Shown here piece after piece: positions 1 through 4,772 of a DNA stretch of 5,452 nt. The DNA comes from SOIA01 sp050116035. GTDB taxonomy: Bacteria; Acidobacteriota; Aminicenantia; Aminicenantales; Aminicenantaceae. The stretch is from the NCBI GenBank assembly GCA_050116035.1, contig JASFPJ010000243.1:1-5452 (forward strand). Reading direction: 5' to 3'. Position 1 is the stretch's first letter. Each line of letters begins with the position of its first letter. A model generated the notes under the pieces. The model saw nothing but the letters and a program-made list of their open reading frames with translations. It did not search any database and was not told where the DNA came from. The translations under genes were made by a program, and so were the position numbers.

Positions 1-75
1 ATGAAAGGGCTAAGGTGGCACCTTTGGGAACGCCCCCATTATTCATTATTCCGGATGAATCAGGAGTTTTTTGGT

Positions 76-363
76 TTAAAAGAAGTCAGCGTGAACTATC
101 TTGAAATCTTTGAATTCCCCTTTATAATCTTCCCAGCTGACTTCAACATTTTCCACTCGAGCCAGAGACGGTCCTTGTTTCAGCTGGCCGATAAGGTCTT
201 CGATGCTTTCTTTTTCCCCTTCGGCTGTAACTTCCACTCGTCCATCTTTCAAATTTCGCACCCAGCCTGTAATATGGAGAGAGGTCGCCCATTTTTGAGT
301 CTGATCGCGAAAAAAAACGCCCTGAACCCATCCTGATACGAAAATATGCGCCCTTCCCTTCAT
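76..363 (-). CDS. acyP: Acylphosphatase
   Basis: Small cytosolic enzyme of 95 residues that hydrolyses acyl-phosphates such as acetyl phosphate or 1,3-bisphosphoglycerate to carboxylate and phosphate. The signature GWVQGVFFR lies at residues 11-19, with the phosphate-binding loop and the catalytic Arg at R19. The second signature, GWVRNLKDGRVEV at 33-45, carries the catalytic Asn at N37. Length and the single alpha/beta domain match the family (about 90-100 aa). The ATG at 361-363 places the first motif at the normal distance from the N-terminus, although no clear Shine-Dalgarno sequence precedes it. The gene is divergent from the thiD-like gene, and the spacer between them carries repeats. 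A weak promoter (TTTACT, 18 bases, TAAGAT) can be drawn upstream on the minus strand, but it would leave almost no leader. Family assignment is very secure; the physiological substrate is not known. Confidence 0.96.
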   Translation of the reverse strand: MKGRAHIFVSGWVQGVFFRDQTQKWATSLHITGWVRNLKDGRVEVTAEGEKESIEDLIGQLKQGPSLARVENVEVSWEDYKGEFKDFKIVHADFF

Positions 364-400
364 TTTGCTGGTTTTATCTTATCATATACTCCGAAAAAGA

Positions 401-450
401 GTAAACCCTAGGGTCAGACCTTAGTGTAAAGCCCGGGGTCAGACCTTAGT
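401..450. repeat. Two tandem 25-base repeats with a GGTCAGACC palindromic core
   Basis: Copies at 401-425 and 426-450 agree at 22 of 25 positions; the last 15 bases (GGGTCAGACCTTAGT) are identical. The core GGTCAGACC is a palindrome around a central A. A third, inverted and diverged copy lies at 517-530 and a fourth at 1402-1421. Short palindromic intergenic elements of this kind are typical of REP sequences mobilised by RAYT transposases, but no such transposase is in the window. The copies sit upstream of the acylphosphatase gene and overlap any promoter it may have. Confidence 0.75.
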
Positions 451-516
451 CACTCCATTAATTTATGGTCAATAGAATTATCTACATCCTTCAGGGATGT
501 AAATTGCTGAAGTCTC

Positions 517-530
517 AAAGGTCTGAACCC
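517..530. repeat. Inverted diverged copy of the GGGTCAGACCTT repeat core
   Basis: AAAGGTCTGAACCC is the reverse complement of GGGTTCAGACCTTT, which differs from the core at 411-422 and 436-447 by one inserted T. Together with the copy at 436-450 it could pair into a stem of about 12 bases around a loop of roughly 70 bases, the arrangement seen in paired REP elements. Confidence 0.55.
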
Positions 531-555
531 AATCATGATGTCCCCAATCATGATT
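528..555. repeat. Pair of CCCAATCATGAT repeats, each containing the palindrome ATCATGAT
   Basis: The 12-base sequence CCCAATCATGAT occurs at 528-539 and again at 543-554, a period of 15 bases. The second copy extends to the perfect 10-base palindrome AATCATGATT at 546-555. The pair abuts the inverted REP-like copy and ends 20 bases before the -35 box of the thiD promoter. It may be part of the same repeat element or a binding site for a dimeric regulator; the sequence does not decide between these. Confidence 0.5.
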
Positions 556-575
556 CCGATCAGTTTTCGTTTGAT

Positions 576-604
576 TTGACAATAAAAATCGAGTCTGATA
601 GAAA
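576..604 (+). promoter_or_regulatory. Sigma-70-like promoter for thiD with extended -10
   Basis: A consensus -35 box TTGACA (576-581) is followed by a 17-base spacer and the -10 box TAGAAA (599-604, 4 of 6 matches), with an upstream TG at 596-597 in the extended -10 position. Transcription would begin near 611, leaving a leader of about 27 bases before the ATG at 638. This is the only strong promoter candidate in the divergent spacer. Confidence 0.55.
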
Positions 605-617
605 TTTTCATAGACTC
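591..617. promoter_or_regulatory. Imperfect palindrome over the thiD -10 region (possible operator)
   Basis: GAGTCT (591-596) is the reverse complement of AGACTC (612-617). Inside them AT/AT and GAAA/TTTC also pair, leaving only two single-base bulges (597 and 600) and a one-base centre at 605. The element covers the -10 box and the expected start site, where a bound repressor would block the promoter. A purely fortuitous inverted repeat in AT-rich DNA is possible. Confidence 0.3.
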
Positions 618-637
618 TGGATTCAATAAGATTTCCT

Positions 638-1405
638 ATGAAAAAAATTCTTCTCTCAGTGGCAGGATTCGACCCCACTTCAGGGGCAGGCGTTTCACTC
701 GACTTAAGAGTCTTTCAGCGTTTTGGTTTCCAAGGGATGTCAATATTGACCTCTTTGACTGCACAAAACACTGAAAAAGTGAAGGAAGTCCATTGTCTTC
801 CCCAAGAGTTCCTGCGGAGCCAGTATGAAGCTCTCCGGGAAGACGTTTTCATCTCCGGAATCAAAGTTGGCATGGTGGGCTGCGGAGAAAACATTCCCAT
901 CATTAAGGATATCTTAAGAGATAATCTGGCAGTCCCAAGAGTGGTGGACCCAGTCCTCAAATCCAGTTCAGGCACTTGGCTCATAGAACGAGAGGCCATT
1001 CCGGAATACATCTCAGGTCTAAAAGGAAATGCGTCTCTCCTGACACCGAACAGAGAAGAAGCTAGTTTACTCTCAGGAATGAAGGTGAATACCGAAGAAG
1101 AAATGAAAAAGGCAGCGGAAAAAATTTATTCTCTGAGTTCCATTCCTTGTCTCATCACAGGAGGGGATTTATCAAAAAAGAGCGCTAATCTCCTGTACGA
1201 CGGGAAGAGTTTTCATCTCTTTAAGAAGGAAAAAATCAAGAAAAAAGTCCACGGAACCGGATGTTGTCTCTCATCAAGTCTTCTGGCCTATCTGGTCAAC
1301 AGCAACTCTCTGGAAAAAGCATGTCATCTTGCCACTGAATTCACGCATAGAGCTATTCAAAACGCTCTTCAAGTCGGCCGGGGACAACACATACTTCCTC
1401 TGTAA
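638..1405 (+). CDS. thiD: Hydroxymethylpyrimidine/phosphomethylpyrimidine kinase (ThiD family)
   Basis: 255-residue ribokinase-fold kinase (Phos_pyr_kin family) that phosphorylates HMP, and then HMP-P, to HMP-PP for thiamine synthesis. Visible motifs are the N-terminal substrate loop AGFDPTSGAG (residues 9-18), TAQNT (41-45), DPVLKSSSG (104-112), LLTPNREEASLLSG (134-147) and the anion-hole/catalytic loop HGTGC (205-209) followed by CLSSSLLAYL. Two substitutions against the common consensus are F10 where Ser/Thr is usual (AGSDPSGGAG) and a second Cys after GTGC where Thr is usual. Both look tolerable. Length is typical (about 250-270 aa) and the fold is complete, so the gene appears intact. 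The ATG at 638 is preceded by a good promoter but only a weak ribosome binding site. No other thi gene is adjacent and no TPP riboswitch is recognisable upstream, so this is a stand-alone copy. A role in salvage is possible, and pyridoxal-kinase-like activity cannot be excluded. Confidence 0.92.
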   Translation: MKKILLSVAGFDPTSGAGVSLDLRVFQRFGFQGMSILTSLTAQNTEKVKEVHCLPQEFLRSQYEALREDVFISGIKVGMVGCGENIPIIKDILRDNLAVPRVVDPVLKSSSGTWLIEREAIPEYISGLKGNASLLTPNREEASLLSGMKVNTEEEMKKAAEKIYSLSSIPCLITGGDLSKKSANLLYDGKSFHLFKKEKIKKKVHGTGCCLSSSLLAYLVNSNSLEKACHLATEFTHRAIQNALQVGRGQHILPL

Positions 1406-1421
1406 ACTCGGGTTCAGATCC
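1402..1421. repeat. Diverged copy of the 25-base intergenic repeat at the convergent gene ends
   Basis: GTAAACTCGGGTTCAGATCC matches the start of the copy at 426-445 (GTAAAGCCCGGGGTCAGACC) at 16 of 19 aligned positions with one gap. It contains the thiD stop (TAA, 1403-1405) and the antiporter stop (TCA read as TGA, 1414-1416), so it spans both ends of the two converging genes. Confidence 0.45.
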
Positions 1422-1435
1422 CAATGAGCTTTTTT
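1407..1435 (+). terminator. Possible intrinsic terminator of thiD
   Basis: CTC GGG (1407-1412) can pair with CCC (1420-1422) and GAG (1426-1428) around the loop TTCAGAT, with AAT bulged. This is followed by C and six T (1430-1435). The stem is short and interrupted, so it is a weak terminator at best. The T run lies inside the last codons of the converging antiporter gene. Read on the opposite strand the hairpin is followed by only three T. Confidence 0.35.
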
Positions 1436-2709
1436 CCGGCTTCGTTGACTTTAACAAGGAGTCTCTGGAGCAATACAGGACCGATAATCTGGTTGATGGC
1501 TATAAAAGCGAGAACCAGCGCTTTGAATTCACCCCCCCATTCCGGGAATGTCTCCTCGATAATAACGGCCATTCCCAAAGCCACCCCCGCTTGAGAGATA
1601 AATCCCATCCAGCTCTGCTTTTGAACTCCTTTCTCTTCATTTGCCAGTTTGGCTCCTAGATATGTCCCGGAGAACTTTAACGCGGCACGCAAGACAACAA
1701 AAATCAGGGCTAATACCCAGCTTCTACCTAAAGCGTCTAAATCAAGAGAGGCGCCGGATATGGCGAAAAATACCACATAGATCGGGACAGAGACCTTTTC
1801 AATAGCCTGAATCAAGCTCTCACCTCGAGAAGAAAAATTCTCCACCAAAAAACCAGCCACTAAACAGATCAGTAGAGGGTGATAGCCCAGGCTGTGGGAA
1901 ATCCGGTAGGTAAAAAAAGCGATTCCCAGGATAAAAATCGCTGTTTCTCTTTTGATGAACTTGAGGTAGAGTATGATTCCTCCGCCTATACCCGCGCCGA
2001 GGAGCACAGAAACCCCGACCTCCTGCAAAATACTCACCATAAATAATGCATCAAAAGCCTGCCCGGGAAGCGTCATGGCTCTGGCCGCGGATAGGGTGAA
2101 CGCAAAGAGGCAGATGATTAGGAAATCCTTGGCAACAGCTGTACTTAAAATAAGGTCTGTGTATTTTCCCTTGGCATTTGATTCAGTGATCACAGCAATG
2201 GTTGTCGAGGGAGACGTCGCAGTCGCGAGGGTTCCCAACAGGAGTGAAAAGGCGAATCCTTGAACCAACGTTGTCTCGGAAAAAAAAGGAAAAAAGGGCC
2301 GACTGAGAAAGCCAAAAACAACAAATCCGGCGATGATTATGACTGTCTGAAAAAGAAGAATCGAAACAATGGTCCGACTGTCCCGTTTGAGCTGAGCCAG
2401 TCTCATTTCGCCTCCAGCTGTTAACGCAATCAAGCTTAAAGCCAATCCATCGAGAAGCTGGAGGTTGCTGACATCTTCAACGCTCAGGAATTTCATGACA
2501 TAAGGACCACAGAAGATTCCAGCAAGGATGAAGCCCGTAATCTGAGGAATTTTGATACGGCTTATTTTTTTCCCGATTAAAAAGGCAAAGATCAGAATGA
2601 ACCCGATGGCAACTGTCGGGGAAAAGCCCGGATTGACAAAAGGAGTAAGGAGGGAGCCTCTCAGAAAAAACATGAGGAGGAAAATCACAACCAAGACAAC
2701 AATATTCAT
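1414..2709 (-). CDS. CPA2-type cation:proton antiporter (Na_H_Exchanger family)
   Basis: 431-residue, very hydrophobic inner-membrane protein with about 11-13 predicted membrane segments, of the KefB/NapA-like monovalent cation:proton antiporter family. Landmarks are GFILAGIFCGPYV (residues 59-71), the LTAGGEMRLAQLKR segment (96-109), TSPSTTIAVI (165-174) in the unwound core helix, and K194-D195 in AVAKDFLII, where CPA2 members carry the ion-binding Asp. Further on are PIYVVFFAISGASLDL (309-324), a basic pair of landmarks R341/K345, and GFISQAGVALGMAVI (369-383). No C-terminal RCK/TrkA-N domain is present, so regulation probably comes from separate proteins. It is the last gene of a minus-strand operon, and its ATG overlaps the upstream stop by four bases (ATGA, 2706-2709), which implies translational coupling. 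Its 3' end runs convergently into thiD with 8 bases between the stops. The transported ion (Na+ or K+) cannot be read from the sequence. Confidence 0.9.
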   Translation of the reverse strand: MNIVVLVVIFLLMFFLRGSLLTPFVNPGFSPTVAIGFILIFAFLIGKKISRIKIPQITGFILAGIFCGPYVMKFLSVEDVSNLQLLDGLALSLIALTAGGEMRLAQLKRDSRTIVSILLFQTVIIIAGFVVFGFLSRPFFPFFSETTLVQGFAFSLLLGTLATATSPSTTIAVITESNAKGKYTDLILSTAVAKDFLIICLFAFTLSAARAMTLPGQAFDALFMVSILQEVGVSVLLGAGIGGGIILYLKFIKRETAIFILGIAFFTYRISHSLGYHPLLICLVAGFLVENFSSRGESLIQAIEKVSVPIYVVFFAISGASLDLDALGRSWVLALIFVVLRAALKFSGTYLGAKLANEEKGVQKQSWMGFISQAGVALGMAVIIEETFPEWGGEFKALVLAFIAINQIIGPVLLQRLLVKVNEAGKKLIGI

Positions 2710-3914
2710 TTTTCCGAATCAAGCTTGAGGATAGCACTCTTCAAAAACCAGGGGCTCAAAAGCTCGCTCGCCACCGTGGTTATCAGTGCCACCGAAACGA
2801 AAACATCGGTTAACGGAAGCTGATAAATCAGTTTCCAACTGATGATGAACGCGATTGCCATCCCCCCAGAAGAGAGAAAACAGAAACCGAACAGCGACGG
2901 CAAGGGAAAAGAAAAACGAAGAATCCTCTCAAAAAAGCGCATGGGCAGAGTACTTCCGATCATCCTCATGACAAGCAAAAAAACGGCTAAAATCGCGATT
3001 TTATAATCGAAACTAAAATCCCAGAGAGCACCGATCAAAATGAGAAAAATGATGTAAAAGGGCTTTTCAGTCGAGAGAAGGAGCGGATATATCTTTTCCT
3101 GAATTCTGGTCAGATTGGAATATGTTATGCCCAATACCATACAGACAAAAAGAGAAGGAAGGTTAAAGTAAGCCGCCACTCCTGATGTGAAAAACACCAG
3201 TCCGAGGAGATAGACGAGTAAATCATTTTCAGAAGTCTTTCTGAGAGTCAAAAAATGGAACATGTATCCGATTACGAGAGGGAAAAGCAAAGAGGCCAGG
3301 AGAAGTGTTAGACCTTTGAGGATAACGTTCTCCTCAAAAAACGGAAAATGCCAGAAGGAAGAAACGATGACCATGCCGCCGACACCCCAGAATCCGCTCA
3401 CGCTGACCAGAAAACGGGCGAGGTGATAATAATCTCCTTTGACCGGAATCAAAGGAGAGGCATAATTCAAAAGTGAGGGAGAATTGAGACTGATGAAAAG
3501 CCCAAGAGCCACAGCCATCCCATAGAGAAGAAAAACAGGCTGAGAGGGGAATAAAAATCTCAACAGGATGAATAACGAAACAGACACAAGAATAATCAGG
3601 AAGAGGGACTGAACAAACGAAAGGCCGATGTATTTCTGGGGAAACTTCCGGATGTATTTGAACTCGAGCTGAAATCCAAAAAGGAACCCTATCCATCCCA
3701 ACCCAAGGCTGATCAAAGGATTCAGGCCTTCCAAGACTTCAGAGCTTAAGATATTCAATACCTTTTCGCCCAGGACTAGGCCCAATAATACATAAACAAG
3801 CCCTGAGAAGAAAAAATAACTTAAGGGGAGGAGAGTCTTTTTTCTTTTAAAAAAGAATTGAGATCCAAGAAAAGCGATGAGGACGAGAAGGCCAATGGCG
3901 AAAATGGCTTTCAT
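2706..3914 (-). CDS. Divergent antiporter-fold membrane protein lacking the ion-binding Asp
   Basis: 402-residue polytopic membrane protein with about 11-12 hydrophobic segments, distantly related to the Na_H_Exchanger/CPA2 family. It resembles its downstream neighbour in the GFLFGFQLEFKYIRKF segment (76-91), in NSPSLLNYASPLIPVKG (144-160), in PFYIIFLILIGALWDF (285-300), and in the basic helix around R317 (VMRMIGST). Aligning from the shared Ser-Pro (S145-P146 here, S166-P167 in the neighbour) gives a gapless match through the Lys-Gly pair. At the neighbour's K194-D195 this protein has S173-G174, so the aspartate normally required for exchange is absent. It may therefore be a non-exchanging, regulatory or heterodimer subunit, or a transporter with another mechanism. 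Four bases separate it from the PII-like gene upstream, and its stop overlaps the next start. The frame is fully open, so it is a maintained gene and not a decayed copy. Family membership is fairly secure; the function is not. Confidence 0.8.
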   Translation of the reverse strand: MKAIFAIGLLVLIAFLGSQFFFKRKKTLLPLSYFFFSGLVYVLLGLVLGEKVLNILSSEVLEGLNPLISLGLGWIGFLFGFQLEFKYIRKFPQKYIGLSFVQSLFLIILVSVSLFILLRFLFPSQPVFLLYGMAVALGLFISLNSPSLLNYASPLIPVKGDYYHLARFLVSVSGFWGVGGMVIVSSFWHFPFFEENVILKGLTLLLASLLFPLVIGYMFHFLTLRKTSENDLLVYLLGLVFFTSGVAAYFNLPSLFVCMVLGITYSNLTRIQEKIYPLLLSTEKPFYIIFLILIGALWDFSFDYKIAILAVFLLVMRMIGSTLPMRFFERILRFSFPLPSLFGFCFLSSGGMAIAFIISWKLIYQLPLTDVFVSVALITTVASELLSPWFLKSAILKLDSEK

Positions 3915-3918
3915 AAAA

Positions 3919-4254
3919 CTAAAATTCAGGCATCAGGCCTTCAGCCCGGTCCACAGGAACGGTGAATACGATGCCGGTTCCAGGTTGATTCAAATCTCCT
4001 AATATTTTTTTGAGCAGGTTAATGACCGGTTCTTCCTTATCGTCCTTAATGGTGGATAAAATCGTCTTGTTATGAGGTTTTGCGCCAGCAAACATGAACC
4101 TCAGACCAAGGAAAATCGGAACATCCTCAGAAAGGATATGCCCCATTCCCACGCTGTCGACAACCGTTGCCCCGCTAATGCCTATCTCCAGAAAACCCTC
4201 CAGCACCTCTTCCAGTTTTTCAACTCTATTCAGGATCAAGACTAAAAGTTTCAT
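3919..4254 (-). CDS. Short PII-like (GlnB/CutA superfamily) signalling protein
   Basis: 111-residue ferredoxin-like protein. It opens with a beta strand (KLLVLILNR, 2-10), then a helix (VEKLEEVLEGFLEIG, 11-25), a second strand GATVVDSVGMG (28-38) resembling the GxTVxxVxGxG of PII, a loop and third strand (KTILSTI, 63-69), a second helix (EEPVINLLKKILG, 75-87), and the strand GIVFTVPVDRAEGL (94-107), which matches the C-terminal strand of PII (GKIFVxPVExA). Proteins of this fold form trimers that bind adenine nucleotides and press on a partner transporter or enzyme. The canonical T-loop is not recognisable and the protein has no tyrosine at all, so GlnD-type uridylylation is excluded. Its start overlaps the EIIA stop by one base (TAATG), and it ends 4 bases before the first membrane protein. 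Best reading: a nucleotide-responsive regulator of the two downstream transporters (inference). Classical nitrogen control is unlikely. Confidence 0.78.
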   Translation of the reverse strand: MKLLVLILNRVEKLEEVLEGFLEIGISGATVVDSVGMGHILSEDVPIFLGLRFMFAGAKPHNKTILSTIKDDKEEPVINLLKKILGDLNQPGTGIVFTVPVDRAEGLMPEF

Positions 4255-4715
4255 TAAATTTTATCTTCTTCTTTCCTTAAAATGGACCAGACATCCTCGG
4301 AAGTCTCAGCCTTTTTAACGTTCTCTACAAAGTCAGTTTCCTTAACCATCCGACAGATATGAGCCAGCAATTTAAGCTGAAATCCAGGATTATCTTTATC
4401 TCCGAGAAGAAGGAGAATAATGTATGTCGGCATTTGATCCATGGCTTTAAAATCGATTCCTTCTTTAATTAATGCTAAAGCCACGATCGGCTCTTTGATC
4501 TTTTTGATCAACGCATGAGGCACGGCTATTCCCTTTTCCAGACCAGTGCTGCCCATCCCTTCTCTTTTCAAGAGCTCGTCAAGAATGACTTTTTCCCTTG
4601 ATATCAATCCCCTCTTTTTTAGAGCCGAAACAAACTTCTCGAGAACATGTCTTTTATCTCCTGGCTCTAAATCGAGGAAAATGTGATTTTCTTTTAAGTA
4701 TTCATGCACTTTCAT
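4254..4715 (-). CDS. PTS EIIA-type (PtsN/fructose-IIA-like) regulatory protein
   Basis: 153-residue cytosolic protein of the PTS_EIIA_2 family. The active-site motif is GIAVPHA (residues 62-68), with the phospho-accepting His at H67, preceded by REGMGSTGLEKG (51-62) as in PtsN (the REx-STG-x-G block). GIDFKAMDQMPTYIILLLLG (86-105) and the LLAHICRMVKETDFVENV segment (116-133) match the later parts of the domain. It stands alone, with no EIIB or EIIC nearby, so it is more likely a regulator of the EIIA-Ntr kind than a sugar-uptake component. Phosphorylation would come from HPr/NPr encoded elsewhere. E. coli PtsN is known to act on K+ transport (TrkA, KdpD), which fits the antiporter genes downstream. 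The ATG is supported by an AGAGG ribosome binding site five bases upstream. It is the first gene of the tight operon, 57 bases after the acylase gene. A specific ptsN orthology is not claimed. Confidence 0.92.
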   Translation of the reverse strand: MKVHEYLKENHIFLDLEPGDKRHVLEKFVSALKKRGLISREKVILDELLKREGMGSTGLEKGIAVPHALIKKIKEPIVALALIKEGIDFKAMDQMPTYIILLLLGDKDNPGFQLKLLAHICRMVKETDFVENVKKAETSEDVWSILRKEEDKI

Positions 4716-4720
4716 TTTTG

Positions 4721-4725
4721 CCTCT
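4721..4725 (-). promoter_or_regulatory. Shine-Dalgarno site of the EIIA gene
   Basis: On the minus strand AGAGG lies seven bases upstream of the T-rich complement of the start region, that is CAAAA plus the ATG, giving a spacing of five bases. It is the clearest ribosome binding site in the window and fixes the start of the operon's first gene. The downstream genes rely on overlapping stops and starts. Confidence 0.65.
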
Positions 4726-4736
4726 GTTTTTCAAGC

Positions 4737-4742
4737 GTTATA
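4737..4742 (-). promoter_or_regulatory. Possible -10 box for the EIIA operon
   Basis: TATAAC (5 of 6 matches to TATAAT) lies in the 57-base gap between the acylase and EIIA genes, about 20 bases upstream of the EIIA start. No good -35 box is found 16-18 bases upstream; the best options are CTGATT or TCTGAT. Read-through from the acylase gene is equally possible. Confidence 0.25.
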
Positions 4743-4772
4743 TTCTCAATCCTGTTCCAATCAGACAGCATC

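Noticed and set aside
1..48. Minus-strand frame starting at ATG 46-48 (MNNGGVPKGATLALS) running off the left edge
   Set aside because: Only about 15 residues are visible, no ribosome binding site precedes it, and the DNA there is palindromic and repeat-like.
1..336. Plus-strand open frame of 111 codons
   Set aside because: It is antisense to the acylphosphatase gene, whose catalytic motifs are clear, and its translation resembles no family.
483..501. Seven-base stem-loop TACATCC/GGATGTA
   Set aside because: No T run follows on either strand, so it is not a terminator. It may be a chance hairpin or part of the repeat cluster.
454..637. TPP riboswitch upstream of thiD
   Set aside because: The conserved CUGAGA and ACCUGAUCUGGAUAAU-type segments are not present, and the predicted leader is only about 27 bases.
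478..678. Minus-strand open frame of 66 codons in the acyP-thiD spacer
   Set aside because: It is made largely of the spacer repeats, overlaps the thiD start on the other strand, and shows no domain.
2477..2737. Other minus- and plus-strand open frames inside the antiporter, PII-like, EIIA and acylase genes
   Set aside because: They are out-of-frame shadows of genes supported by family motifs and carry no recognisable domain.
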